This document shows positions 9,423 through 18,233 of a stretch of DNA of 64,000 nucleotides, piece by piece. A program made the position numbers and the translations under genes. Position 1 is the first letter of the stretch. Each line of letters begins with the position of its first letter. The DNA is taken from NCBI RefSeq assembly GCF_018861865.1, contig NZ_JAHLDV010000002.1, positions 62,001-126,000 on the forward strand, in the 5' to 3' direction. The notes beneath the pieces were generated by a model, which was given only the letters and a program-made list of their open reading frames with translations, did no database searches and was not told the origin of the DNA. The DNA is from Clostridium frigoris (GTDB taxonomy: Bacteria > Bacillota > Clostridia > Clostridiales > Clostridiaceae).

Positions 9423-9623
9423 AATATAGTTCACGCTCCTTAAGAATTAACATAAGAAAATTATATCATAAAATTAAAGAAAATAAAAATTTTTATGTTT
9501 TATATGTATCAATATGGTATCATATCGTTATACTATATAATAACGTAATAATTGTAAGAAAAATAAGTAATCATATTTTAAAATATGGTTAATATAAATA
9601 TATATAGGTAATTAAAACAGAAG

Positions 9624-9659
9624 GTATCCTTTTGGGAACTAAAGTTCTTAAAAGTATCT
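9624..9659. promoter_or_regulatory. Palindromic operator-like element
   Basis: GTATCCTTTTGGGAACT followed by AAAGTTCTTAAAAGTATC forms an imperfect palindrome centred on GAACTAAAGTTC, in the 318-bp gap before the DUF2156 gene. The layout resembles HxlR-type operators, but no HxlR gene is adjacent. The rest of the gap is AT-rich with no gene. Confidence 0.45.
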
Positions 9660-9752
9660 ACTTGCAAAAAATGAGTTTACAGTCTAAAATAATATAAGAA
9701 TAGACAAAGATGATGACATTTATGGTTTACACTAAGTGGAAAGGTTGAGATT

Positions 9753-10658
9753 ATGATTTTTAAAAGACTTACGATTGAAGATAAGGAAATATTTGAAAAG
9801 TATATTTATCCATATAAATTTTTGAGTTGTGAATATTCTTTTACAACTTTATATATATGGAGAGAGGCTTGTGATATTTGTTTTACTATTTATAAAGATT
9901 CTTTAATAATAAAGAAAATGGATTTTGAGGGAAGATACTATTTTATGCAACCTTTGGGATATAACAAGGAAAAGCTTAAAGAGTTAATAGATGCATTAAT
10001 TGATTATAAAAAAGAAAATAATATGGAATTTGTATTTAAAGATATTGATGAAGAGTTTATGGAAGAGATAAAAAATATATATGGTGATGCCAAGGGTATC
10101 TGTATTAAAGAGGATAGAGATAACTTTGATTATTTATATGAAGCTGAAAAACTTATAAAACTTTCTGGTAAGAAACTTCATGGTAAAAAGAACCATTATA
10201 ATTCATTTATAAAGAATTATAATTATGAAGTTAAAGACATTAAGGATGCACAGGTAATAAAAGATGTCGTGGTTGCTGCAGAAAAATGGTATGAGCTAAA
10301 TAATAAGGATCGTATGCTTAATTTTGAACTTCAGGGAATAAAAGATATCCTTGCGAATATGGAAATTGTAAACACTAAGGGTATAGCTGTTTATGTAGAT
10401 GATAAAATAGTAGCTTTTAGTTTAGGGGAAAAATTGAATGATGATTTAGCAGTAATTCATATAGAAAAAGCAGATACTACTTATAGTGGTGTGTATAGCT
10501 TTATTAACAAGGCATTTGTTGATAGAAGTTTTAATGATGTTAAAATAATTAATAGAGAACAAGACCTTGGAATAGAAGGTCTTAGAAAATCTAAATTATC
10601 ATATCATCCATTTAAATTAGAGAAAAAATATATTCTTAGTTATAGTAATGTATTATAG
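9753..10658 (+). CDS. DUF2156 (LPG synthase C-terminal-like, GNAT-fold) protein
   Basis: A 301-residue soluble protein matching the DUF2156 family, the domain found at the C-terminus of MprF aminoacyl-phosphatidylglycerol synthases but here stand-alone and without membrane segments. Visible family features: the YPYKFLSCEYSFTTLYIWRE start, a GKKLHGKKNHYNSF segment near 144-157 and an INREQDLGIEGLRKSK segment near the end. Substrate is unknown; aminoacyl transfer is the family-based guess. The preceding AAAGGTTGAG is a modest site. It ends at a strong terminator. Confidence 0.82.
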   Translation: MIFKRLTIEDKEIFEKYIYPYKFLSCEYSFTTLYIWREACDICFTIYKDSLIIKKMDFEGRYYFMQPLGYNKEKLKELIDALIDYKKENNMEFVFKDIDEEFMEEIKNIYGDAKGICIKEDRDNFDYLYEAEKLIKLSGKKLHGKKNHYNSFIKNYNYEVKDIKDAQVIKDVVVAAEKWYELNNKDRMLNFELQGIKDILANMEIVNTKGIAVYVDDKIVAFSLGEKLNDDLAVIHIEKADTTYSGVYSFINKAFVDRSFNDVKIINREQDLGIEGLRKSKLSYHPFKLEKKYILSYSNVL

Positions 10659-10686
10659 TTAAAATAGAGTACTTTAATAAGTGATT

Positions 10687-10726
10687 AAAAAACTAGACTA
10701 GCGATCAGCTAGTCTAGTTTTTTGAA
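10687..10726 (+). terminator. Terminator after DUF2156 gene
   Basis: Arms AAAAAACTAGACTAGC (10687-10702) and GCTAGTCTAGTTTTTT (10708-10723) around a 5-base loop, with a U tract: a strong rho-independent terminator. Confidence 0.9.
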
Positions 10727-10772
10727 AAGTCATGTGGTTATATATAAAATAAAAATGAGGAAAGGTGAAATA

Positions 10773-11324
10773 ATGAAGAATCTTTTGATTGGGGAAAAAG
10801 TAAATCTTACGTCTATAAATGAAGGAGACATGCCGGAAATTCAAAAATGGCACAATGATGTATCATTCATGCGTAATTATGATATAGTAAGTGCAACTCC
10901 TAAAAATATTGAAGATATACTCGAGACAATTAATGATATAAGTAAGTGCAATACAGCTTATATTTTTGCTGTTAAAATACTTGAGTCGCAAAAAATAATT
11001 GGAGTAACGGGATTTGAAAATATTTCTTGGAACAATGGTACTTCTTTAATATACATAGGACTTGGTGAGAGTGAAAATAGGGGACAGGGGTATGGAAAGG
11101 AAGCTCTTAAATTAACTATAGAATTTGGGTTTGAGGAGCTGAATTTTCATCGAATATATCTTACTGTGCTTGAATATAATGAACCCGCAATAAAACTATA
11201 TGAGAAATTAGGATTTAAAAGAGAAGGGGTCTATAGAGAATTTATTCATAGAGATGGTAAAAGGTATGATATGTATTTATATGGGTTACTAAGACCTGAA
11301 TGGGAAGAAATCTCAAATAAATAA
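10773..11324 (+). CDS. GNAT-family N-acetyltransferase (RimJ/RimL-like)
   Basis: A 183-residue acetyl-CoA-dependent N-acetyltransferase. The acetyl-CoA loop is visible as GESENRGQGYGKEALKL, followed by the hydrophobic FGFEELNFHRIYLTVLEYNE strand and the EKLGFKREGVYREFI ending typical of the RimJ/RimL/SpeG group. The start is ATG 10773 with GAGGAAAGGTG upstream. The longer frame opens with a TTG inside the preceding terminator and can be dismissed. Substrate cannot be told from context. Confidence 0.88.
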   Translation: MKNLLIGEKVNLTSINEGDMPEIQKWHNDVSFMRNYDIVSATPKNIEDILETINDISKCNTAYIFAVKILESQKIIGVTGFENISWNNGTSLIYIGLGESENRGQGYGKEALKLTIEFGFEELNFHRIYLTVLEYNEPAIKLYEKLGFKREGVYREFIHRDGKRYDMYLYGLLRPEWEEISNK

Positions 11325-11430
11325 TAAATATAATATATAAATAGAGAGGATAAATTAAATTATTTTATCTAGTACATTTCCTATAAACTAAAAATCTTAT
11401 ATACAGAAGAATAAAAGAAATATATTTTAT

Positions 11431-11464
11431 AGCTCAAACTAAAAGTTTGGGTTATGTTTTTTTT
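11431..11464 (+). terminator. Terminator in the gap after the GNAT gene
   Basis: CTCAAACT-AAA-AGTTTGGGT stem followed by eight T residues (11457-11464). It lies about 110 bp past the GNAT stop. The remaining gap (11325-11703) holds only the short remnant at 11511-11612. Confidence 0.7.
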
Positions 11465-11510
11465 AACTTTTATCGTAAAGTTATAGAAAAATTGTAAAAA
11501 AACTTAATAG

Positions 11511-11612
11511 GTGCCTAAAACAAATGGAGTTGTAAATTCAGACTTACCAGAGTTCTTTGAGCCACTGGATAAAAACATAGATGCTAAATTAAAAGGTTAT
11601 AATTATGCTTAA
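11511..11612 (+). pseudogene. Short unrecognised C-terminal-like remnant
   Basis: A 33-codon open stretch, VPKTNGVVNSDLPEFFEPLD then KNIDAKLKGYNYA and stop, preceded immediately by an in-frame TAG. There is no start with a ribosome site. The residue pattern looks protein-like and could be the tail of a decayed gene. I do not recognise the family. Confidence 0.3.
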
Positions 11613-11703
11613 TAGTTATAAATTAAAACTAAAGAAACTACAGGTATGGTAATATGATAAAATGATGTTAAAATATATAAATATTAGCATAGGAGGCATT
11701 AAA

Positions 11704-13047
11704 ATGAATAAGTTCAAGGATGATTTTATATTTGGAACGGCTACAGCATCATACCAAATAGAAGGAGGAGCGAGTGATGGTGGAAGAATGCCATCGATTT
11801 GGGATACTTTTTCAAAAAAAGAAGAGAACGTTTTTATGGGGCATACTGGTGATATAGCTTGTGATCATTATCATAGAAGTAAAGAAGATGTGAAAATTTT
11901 AGATGAAATAGGCGTAGATTCCTATAGATTTTCTATTTCTTGGTCTAGAATATTTCCGTATAAGGATAAGTTTAACCCAGAGGGCATAAAATTTTATAAA
12001 AATTTAATTAAGGAATTAAAAGATAAAAAAATCACTCCGGCTGTTACCTTATATCATTGGGATTTGCCACAATGGGCTCAGGATTTAGGGGGATGGGAAA
12101 ATAGGGAGTGCATATATTGGTTTAAGGATTATTGTACAAAGGTGTTTAAAGAATTTGGACAGGATGTGTCTATGTGGATAACACATAATGAACCTTTTTG
12201 TGCATCTATACTTGGAAATTATTTAGGAATACATGCACCAGGAAATAAAGACTTAAAAAAGGCATTAATAGTAGCTCACCATTTATTAGTATCTCATGGT
12301 ATTGTAGTAAGGGAATTTAGAAAGTTTAAATTAGAAAATAGTAGTATAGGAATCACTTTAAATTTATCACCAACGTATGCAGTGTCAAATAAGCAGGAAG
12401 ATGTAATGGCTGCAAAAATTAGTGATGGATATACTAATAGATGGTTTTTAGATCCATTGCTTAAAGGACATTATCCAAAAGACATGGTTGATCTATATGA
12501 AAAAGAGGTAGGAGTACTAGATTTTATTGTTGATGGAGATTTAAATATTATAGCTACTGATATGGACTTTTTAGGAATAAATTATTACACTAGAAGTATA
12601 GTACAATATGATGAACATTCGCAGTTGAAATTTGGAGGAGTAGATGGTGAAAAAGAAAAAACTGCAATGGGATGGGAGAATAGCCCAGAGTCAATGCGTG
12701 ACTTACTTACAAGAATTAAGGAAGAATATACAAAACTTCCATTGTATATTACTGAAAATGGTGCTGCTTATGATGATGTAGTTACAGAAGATAATAAGGT
12801 TCATGATATAGATAGAATAAACTTTATTAAAGCACATATTCAAGTTATGCAAGAATTTATTAAGGAAGGTGGAAACCTAAAAGGGTATTATTTATGGTCT
12901 TTCATGGATAATTTTGAATGGGCATATGGATATTCAAAACGTTTTGGAATGGTATACGTAAATTATAATACGCAAGAAAGAATAATGAAAGATAGTGCAA
13001 TTTGGTATAAAAACTTTATCAAGGTTCGTAGTTTAGAAGTTGATTAA
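11704..13047 (+). CDS. bglA: GH1 beta-glucosidase
   Basis: Retaining glycoside hydrolase of family 1, 447 residues, the normal length. It cleaves terminal beta-D-glucosyl residues from cellobiose or other beta-glucosides in the cytoplasm. The GH1 N-terminal signature FIFGTATASYQIEG is at about 8-21, the acid/base Glu163 in WITHNEP, and the nucleophile Glu351 in YITENG. ATG 11704 has AGGAGG 7 bases upstream; the upstream in-frame codons lack a site. No adjacent PTS permease, so substrate may arrive unphosphorylated or through the orphan EIIA system nearby. A 6-phospho-beta-glucosidase is less likely but not excluded. Confidence 0.92.
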   Translation: MNKFKDDFIFGTATASYQIEGGASDGGRMPSIWDTFSKKEENVFMGHTGDIACDHYHRSKEDVKILDEIGVDSYRFSISWSRIFPYKDKFNPEGIKFYKNLIKELKDKKITPAVTLYHWDLPQWAQDLGGWENRECIYWFKDYCTKVFKEFGQDVSMWITHNEPFCASILGNYLGIHAPGNKDLKKALIVAHHLLVSHGIVVREFRKFKLENSSIGITLNLSPTYAVSNKQEDVMAAKISDGYTNRWFLDPLLKGHYPKDMVDLYEKEVGVLDFIVDGDLNIIATDMDFLGINYYTRSIVQYDEHSQLKFGGVDGEKEKTAMGWENSPESMRDLLTRIKEEYTKLPLYITENGAAYDDVVTEDNKVHDIDRINFIKAHIQVMQEFIKEGGNLKGYYLWSFMDNFEWAYGYSKRFGMVYVNYNTQERIMKDSAIWYKNFIKVRSLEVD

Positions 13048-13088
13048 TAATAATTAAGGCAGATATACCTGCCTTGATTATTATTAAG
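13047..13088. terminator. Bidirectional terminator between bglA and the small minus-strand gene
   Basis: 18-bp stem (13047-13064 with 13071-13088; core AAGGCAG/CTGCCTT, one G-T pair) flanked by A/T tracts, between convergent genes. Confidence 0.85.
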
Positions 13089-13089
13089 A

Positions 13090-13257
13090 TTATTTTTTAT
13101 ATTTTGTTTCTTCCTGAGGAATATTGTTATTAATATTGACCATGTTAGGTATAATAGGTATGTTTATCAAACTGCTGTTTATAGGAAAATTCGAAAAATT
13201 ATTATTATCTAATTTATTGTATAATTTCTCTTTGTTTTTAGAATTTTTTTTATTCAT
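13090..13257 (-). CDS. Small Asn-rich hypothetical protein (55 aa)
   Basis: Minus-strand ATG at 13257 with GAAAGGTGG about 7 bases upstream opens a 55-codon frame ending just inside the shared terminator. The protein starts MNKKNSKNKEKLYNKLDNNN and ends IPQEETKYKK. It is basic at the N-terminus, then Asn/Ile/Pro-rich, with no membrane segment. The start signal, the exact gene-terminator fit and the spacing support a real gene. No family recognised. Composition is reminiscent of small spore or coat proteins, but that is a guess. Confidence 0.6.
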   Translation of the reverse strand: MNKKNSKNKEKLYNKLDNNNFSNFPINSSLINIPIIPNMVNINNNIPQEETKYKK

Positions 13258-13434
13258 AAGTACCCACCTTTCAAATTAAAAACTATATTTAACATACGTT
13301 ACACATAGTTTACCCATTTTAGTATAAAATATAAACATATAATTTATTGAAGTGTAAATTAAAATACTATATATATTTTGACATATAAATACATATAAAT
13401 AAAGTATTGAATACTTGAGTTGGGGGGCTAATTG

Positions 13435-13839
13435 ATGATAGCTACAATACTCGGAACCCATGGTAAGTTTTCCGAAGAAATATTAAAATCAACAGAAATG
13501 ATTTTAGAAAAGCAAGAAAACGTTGCTACAATAACTTACTTGCCAGGAGAAGGAGCAAATGATTTGATGAAAAAATATGAGGATGCAATAAAGTCTTTGC
13601 AGTGCGAAGCAGGTGTTCTTTTTATGGTAGATTTGTTTGGTGGTAGCCCTTTCAATGCAGCTAGTAGGATAGCAGCAAAAGAAGAAAATATGCATATTAT
13701 AACTGGAATAAATCTTCCTATGTTACTTGCGGTGTTTTCAGCTAGAGAAGATTCAACTGTAGATGAACTTGCTCGAATAGCAATAAGTACTGGTCAGACG
13801 GGAATAAAATCGTTAAAAGAAATTTTGAAAAATATATAA
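13435..13839 (+). CDS. PTS EIIA component, mannose/fructose family (orphan)
   Basis: Phosphocarrier domain of the mannose-type PTS, 134 residues from ATG 13435 (GGGGGG 7 bases upstream; the TTG at 13432 is not needed). The phosphorylatable His9 sits in ILGTHGKFS, and VDLFGGSPFNAA plus GINLPMLL are family landmarks. It accepts phosphate from HPr and passes it to an EIIB. No EIIB, EIIC or EIID lies in the window, so it either serves a permease encoded elsewhere or acts in regulation. The DhaM EIIA domain is a close relative, but no dha genes are here. Confidence 0.9.
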   Translation: MIATILGTHGKFSEEILKSTEMILEKQENVATITYLPGEGANDLMKKYEDAIKSLQCEAGVLFMVDLFGGSPFNAASRIAAKEENMHIITGINLPMLLAVFSAREDSTVDELARIAISTGQTGIKSLKEILKNI

Positions 13840-13952
13840 GATGTCGTAATTTGTATACAAATGTTTATGTATTGATGGTAAAATGGTATTTGTCCTTTAT
13901 TTTAGATTAAATATTGAGGATAATTATCATAATAAGGGAAGTGACACAAGTA

Positions 13953-15395
13953 ATGAAATCTAAAAATAGAGGTATAGTAATTGCGCTAATGGTGGCAATG
14001 TTTCTTGCAGCTGTGGAGGGTACAGTTGTAACTACAGCAATACCCACTATAGTTAAAGATTTAAATGGATTTGAACTTATAAGTTGGGTTTTTTCAGCAT
14101 ATTTATTGACATCTGCAATTTCTACACCTATATACGGAAAGTTATCTGATTTATATGGAAGAAAAAATATTCTATCAATTGGAATTACAATTTTTATAGT
14201 CGGAAGCTGTCTTTGTGGTATATCAGAAAGTATGTATCAACTTATAGCATATCGTGCAGTTCAAGGACTGGGGGCGGGAGCGATATTTACTGTTACTTAT
14301 ACTATAGTGGGTGATATTTTTACTGCTAAAGAAAGCACGAAAGTTCAAGGTTGGATAAGTACAGTATGGGGAATAGCAAGTTTAGCTGGACCTTTTTTAG
14401 GAGGATTTCTAATAGAAAATATTTCTTGGAACTGGATTTTTTTTATAAACGTACCTTTTGGGATAATATCTATAGTACTTTTGCAAAAGAACTTAAGTGA
14501 AACTGTTGAAAGGAAGAAACATAAAATAGATTATGTAGGTACATTACTATTTTCCTTAGCAATTATAACATTTTTACTGGGTAGTTTAACTGGTAGTAAA
14601 ATAAATACTTTAATTTCAATAGTTGTTACAATTGTTTTATTAATTTTATTCTATTATGTAGAAAAAAAAGCGCAGGAACCTATTATACCATTTGATATTT
14701 TTACAAAAACCAGCAATATAGTAAATGCTATAAGCTTTTTAGCATCAGGTATTTTAATAGGTGCTGATGTTTATATGCCTTTATATATGCAAAACGTTTT
14801 GGGGTTTGGACCAACAATTTCTGGAATATCTATGGCACCGATGTCTATTGCATGGCTTTTATCGTCATTTGTTTTGACTAAAGCTATTCCTAAATATGGT
14901 AAAAAAATGGTAATTGGAATAGCTAATCTTATTTTACTTATTAGTTGCCTATTTTTATCTACTTTAAGTATTGAATCTCCATTACTATTAGTTGTAATTT
15001 ATGGATTTATAATGGGATTTGGTTTTGGAGGAGCATTTACAACATTAACAATAGTGGTACAAGAGTCTGTAGGATATAATAAAAGGGGGGCAGCGACAGC
15101 AGTAAATGCTCTAGTGCGAACCCTTGGACAAACTATTGCAGTAAGTATTTTTGGAATCATATTAAACGGGTGTATAGTTAAATATTTTAATAATATAGGC
15201 ATAAGTGGCATACAGCCAAACAATTTATATTCTACTGCAATTTCGAGTAATATTGTAAGTAAGCTTCAAGTAAAGTTATCTTTAAATTCAGGGCTTCATG
15301 AGGTATTTATAGCATTTATTATAATTGCAATAGTGTCACTTGTACTTTCTTTTACATTTGATTCAAAATTAAAAAATAATGCATGTAAGCAATAA
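13953..15395 (+). CDS. MFS drug exporter, DHA2 (EmrB/QacA) family
   Basis: Proton-driven multidrug or solute exporter of 480 residues with about 14 hydrophobic segments. Family motifs: FLAAVEGTVVTTAIPTI in helix 1, GKLSDLYGRKN between helices 2 and 3, AYRAVQGLGAGAIF, and WIFFINVPFG in helix 6. ATG 13953 has AGGGAAG upstream; the longer TTG start is unlikely. It has its own unit after the EIIA gene (113-bp gap) and ends at a hairpin facing the AI-2E gene. Substrate unknown. Confidence 0.92.
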   Translation: MKSKNRGIVIALMVAMFLAAVEGTVVTTAIPTIVKDLNGFELISWVFSAYLLTSAISTPIYGKLSDLYGRKNILSIGITIFIVGSCLCGISESMYQLIAYRAVQGLGAGAIFTVTYTIVGDIFTAKESTKVQGWISTVWGIASLAGPFLGGFLIENISWNWIFFINVPFGIISIVLLQKNLSETVERKKHKIDYVGTLLFSLAIITFLLGSLTGSKINTLISIVVTIVLLILFYYVEKKAQEPIIPFDIFTKTSNIVNAISFLASGILIGADVYMPLYMQNVLGFGPTISGISMAPMSIAWLLSSFVLTKAIPKYGKKMVIGIANLILLISCLFLSTLSIESPLLLVVIYGFIMGFGFGGAFTTLTIVVQESVGYNKRGAATAVNALVRTLGQTIAVSIFGIILNGCIVKYFNNIGISGIQPNNLYSTAISSNIVSKLQVKLSLNSGLHEVFIAFIIIAIVSLVLSFTFDSKLKNNACKQ

Positions 15396-15411
15396 GTTAA
15401 CTAATTGATAT

Positions 15412-15436
15412 TTGTGAAGTGTTTTGCTTCACAAGT
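15412..15436. terminator. Hairpin between convergent MFS and AI-2E genes
   Basis: TTGTGAAG (15412-15419) pairs with CTTCACAA (15427-15434) around GTGTTTTG-type loop sequence. It sits between two convergent stop codons; the U tract is weak. Confidence 0.6.
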
Positions 15437-15442
15437 GTATTA

Positions 15443-16543
15443 TTAAGTTTGCTTGTTTTTAGTTTGTTTATTCATGAAATTCTCTAGTAGAGTCATAATT
15501 AATGCCATAGCAGGAACGCCAAGTAACATTCCTATAATTCCAAATAACCCTCCTCCAAGTACTATTCCAAGGATTATAAGTAGAGGACTAAGCCCGACTT
15601 TATCACCAATAATTTTTGGAGAAATGAACCAGCCATCGATATTACTAAGAGTAACAATAAATAATACTATTTCTACAGATTTAATTGGATTAAAGAATAT
15701 TGTTATTATAACAGCAGGAGCCATTCCTATAATATTTCCAAAGTATGGAATCATATTTGTTATTGCAATTACTAAGCTAAAAGGTAAAGCATAAGGTATA
15801 TCTAATATAATAAATCCGATAAATGTTATAATTCCAAAAACAATAGAGTCAATTATTTTACCAACGAAATACTTTTTAAATATGGTATTAACTATGTTTA
15901 AAAAATCAATTATAGTAATGGCAATGTGTTCACTTGAAATAGAATAAATAAATTTTTCAAGATATAAAATAATAGATTCTTTATCTATTAAAAAATAAAC
16001 GGATATTACTATACCGGACATTAATTTCATAAATAAAGAACTTAAACCCATTAAGTTATCAAGAACAAGCTGTAAACCTGGGGCAAAATATTTGGATATA
16101 TCATTATTAAAGGTATTAAGGTATTTATTTAAATAGGAGGTAATATCAAATTTGTTTAATAACTCATTTTGAGATATAAAAGTAGCAGATAATTTATATG
16201 ATTTATCTGCAAATTTAGGGATATTATTAAATAAATCTACAGCACTGTTAATAATATTAGGGGCAAGTAGAGTTGTTATTAAAATTATAATGCCTACAAA
16301 AAGTGTATAAATTATACTTATACTATAAATCCTTTTTATTTTCGTTTTTTTCTCAAGGAAAACCATAAGTGGATTAAGTAAATAAGCTATAACGAATCCC
16401 CAGATGAAATAACTCATTAATGAAAAAATCTTATGGAGTATAGAACCCACGTTTTCAATATTATTTACTATTCTGTAAATAAGAAAAGTAATTATAATGA
16501 TGGGAACAAACTCTATATAAGGTATTTTTTTATATTTTATCAC
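15443..16543 (-). CDS. AI-2E family transporter (PerM/YtvI-like)
   Basis: Polytopic membrane protein of 366 residues in the AI-2E transporter family, whose members move small molecules or ions such as AI-2 or Na+/H+. About eight hydrophobic helices are visible, with the family segments SYFIWGFVIAYLLNPL near the N-terminus and ITNMIPYFGNIIG and GGGLFGIIGMLLGVPAMA near the C-terminus. A GTG start at 16543 has GGAGG 7 bases upstream, better than the ATG at 16564, which precedes the ribosome site. Substrate unknown. Confidence 0.88.
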   Translation of the reverse strand: MIKYKKIPYIEFVPIIIITFLIYRIVNNIENVGSILHKIFSLMSYFIWGFVIAYLLNPLMVFLEKKTKIKRIYSISIIYTLFVGIIILITTLLAPNIINSAVDLFNNIPKFADKSYKLSATFISQNELLNKFDITSYLNKYLNTFNNDISKYFAPGLQLVLDNLMGLSSLFMKLMSGIVISVYFLIDKESIILYLEKFIYSISSEHIAITIIDFLNIVNTIFKKYFVGKIIDSIVFGIITFIGFIILDIPYALPFSLVIAITNMIPYFGNIIGMAPAVIITIFFNPIKSVEIVLFIVTLSNIDGWFISPKIIGDKVGLSPLLIILGIVLGGGLFGIIGMLLGVPAMALIMTLLENFMNKQTKNKQT

Positions 16544-16759
16544 TGTAATTCCTCCAATCAACATTTATATGTATAAGTATAACAGTATATAACAATCATA
16601 TGGATATATTATGTATTTTAGCAACTTAAATTAAGAAATTAACTTATTTAATTATATCATTCTTAAAAAACTTTAATTATATCCATTTTTAATTGATTTA
16701 GTAAGAAAATTAGTTTATAATAATACTGAAAAACATAGAAGAGTCAAGGACAACTTCTG

Positions 16760-16846
16760 TTGCTAATATATGATATAATGTGCTATAATATAATTATGTT
16801 TTAATTACTAATGTTACCTTTTGGGTAGTGATGCTGGTTTTTTTTT
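16760..16846 (+). promoter_or_regulatory. Promoter and terminator-like leader upstream of the bL25 gene
   Basis: TTGCTA (16760-16765), 18-bp spacer and TATAAT (16784-16789) form a sigma-A promoter. About 12-50 bases later a wobble-rich hairpin (TTACTAATGTTACC ttt TGGGTAGTGATG) runs into nine T residues (16838-16846). This predicts a short terminated transcript or an attenuator. The rest of the 546-bp gap is AT-rich and has no gene. Confidence 0.5.
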
Positions 16847-17090
16847 ATTTATTTGTATAAATGATATGTACAATATAAAAATTCAACAAATGTATTTACG
16901 AAGGCAGCAGAGTATTTATGTTGTCTTTTAATGTTTACAATTACATATATTAAATTTTTAGGTACTGTTAGTTAAATAAATCACGTCATTTTAAAGTTTA
17001 ACACAAATATTATTGTAAATTATTATTGGTAACATATGTATATAAAATAATAAACAGAAAGGCTTTATAAGCCAAGAGGAGCGAATTATT

Positions 17091-17705
17091 ATGGAACAGG
17101 TTATTTTGAATGCACTTGAAAGAACTGCAAGCAATAAAAGATTTAATGAAGAAGGTTTTATTGCAGGAGTAATGTATGGTGATGGTACTACAGATGCAAC
17201 TTCTGTAAAATTTGAATTAGTACCATTAAGAAAAATTCTTGGAAAACATGGTTCTAATGCAAAGGTAGTAGTTAAATACGGAGAAGAAGAAAAAACTGGA
17301 TTTATAAAAGAAATCCAAAGACATCCAGTAACTGCTAAAATCACACACATAGACGTGCAACTTGTATCTAAAGATCATGAAATTAAATTACAATTGCCTA
17401 TTGCTTATAAGGGTGAAGAGAATTTAAGCTCACAACGTCTTCAATTACAAATTCAAAAACCAGAAATAGATGTTTTTGGTAAGATGGCTATAATGCCAGA
17501 TGCATTAAGTATTGATGTATCACAAATGGTACTTGGAGAGTCAATTACAATAAAGAATTTTGATTTAAATAAAGAAATAAAAGTTACTGATAAAGAAGAT
17601 GAAGTTTACGCATCTATAACACAAATGAAGGAAGAGGTTGAAGAAGTTGAGGAAGTAGTTGCAACTCCTGAAGCAGCTGCTGCTGAACCAGAAGTTAAGG
17701 CATAA
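17091..17705 (+). CDS. rplY: Ribosomal protein bL25 / general stress protein Ctc
   Basis: 5S rRNA-binding large-subunit protein of the long Ctc (TL5) type, 204 residues. The N-terminal L25 beta-barrel (about 1-90, with RFNEEGFIAGVMYG and GFIKEIQRHPVTAKITHIDV) is followed by the beta-rich C-terminal domain and a Glu/Ala/Val-rich acidic tail (about 183-204), the usual Firmicute form. AAGAGGAG precedes the ATG. It is monocistronic with its own terminator. An upstream promoter and attenuator-like leader may control it; in Bacillus the gene is stress-induced. Confidence 0.95.
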   Translation: MEQVILNALERTASNKRFNEEGFIAGVMYGDGTTDATSVKFELVPLRKILGKHGSNAKVVVKYGEEEKTGFIKEIQRHPVTAKITHIDVQLVSKDHEIKLQLPIAYKGEENLSSQRLQLQIQKPEIDVFGKMAIMPDALSIDVSQMVLGESITIKNFDLNKEIKVTDKEDEVYASITQMKEEVEEVEEVVATPEAAAAEPEVKA

Positions 17706-17727
17706 TAAAATAGAAATTATTCAATAA

Positions 17728-17764
17728 TAAAAGGATGAACCATAAAAGTTCATCCTTTTATGTT
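17728..17764 (+). terminator. Terminator after rplY
   Basis: TAAAAGGATGAAC (17728-17740) pairs perfectly with GTTCATCCTTTTA (17748-17760); 7-base loop. Confidence 0.85.
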
Positions 17765-17831
17765 GTTTTGGATAAATTCAGGTCCAAAACAAAAAAAGTT
17801 TTAAGCGCAGTTATAGGTAGGAGGCAAAAGA

Positions 17832-18125
17832 ATGGCAAATATATTGAGATATTCAAAAAAACAATTAGATAGAACACTAAAAGAGTTCGGAAAAAAAGAA
17901 AATATAGGAACTAATGACACAGCTGAGTGGGTAAGACTAATTAATGATTTTATATATGAATTTGAACTTAAATCTGAAGTTCATGAAGAAGATAAACTTT
18001 CTATAACGACAAATAAGGAAGAGCAAATTGTTATAGAAAAAATGATGTATGCACTAGAAGGTACAAAAACTTCTTTGACTTATATTTTCGATGGTAATGT
18101 TACTTATATAGAAGAAGAAAATTAG
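17832..18125 (+). CDS. Hypothetical protein (97 aa)
   Basis: A small, charged, soluble protein without signal peptide or membrane segment. It begins MANILRYSKKQLDRTLKEFG, has a probable helical N-terminal half and a beta-like acidic C-terminal half ending YIEEEN. The start is very well supported (TAGGAGG 8 bases before ATG). No family recognised; probably a clostridial conserved protein. It sits alone between the bL25 terminator and the convergent SASP-like gene. Confidence 0.65.
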   Translation: MANILRYSKKQLDRTLKEFGKKENIGTNDTAEWVRLINDFIYEFELKSEVHEEDKLSITTNKEEQIVIEKMMYALEGTKTSLTYIFDGNVTYIEEEN

Positions 18126-18233
18126 TTAAGATAATATAGTAAGGGAAGCCAAAATTAATTTGACTCCCCCAAAAAAGGTGTTAGTACATATTTATTTTAA
18201 ACATAGTTAAATAAGTAACAAATAAATATGATA

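Noticed and set aside
8308-9429. Open frames opposite the CNNM gene on the plus strand
   Set aside because: No ribosome site, and composition follows the antisense of a clearly coding gene.
10722-10772. TTG start at 10722 for the GNAT protein
   Set aside because: It lies inside the preceding terminator stem, and ATG 10773 has a strong ribosome site and matches the family start.
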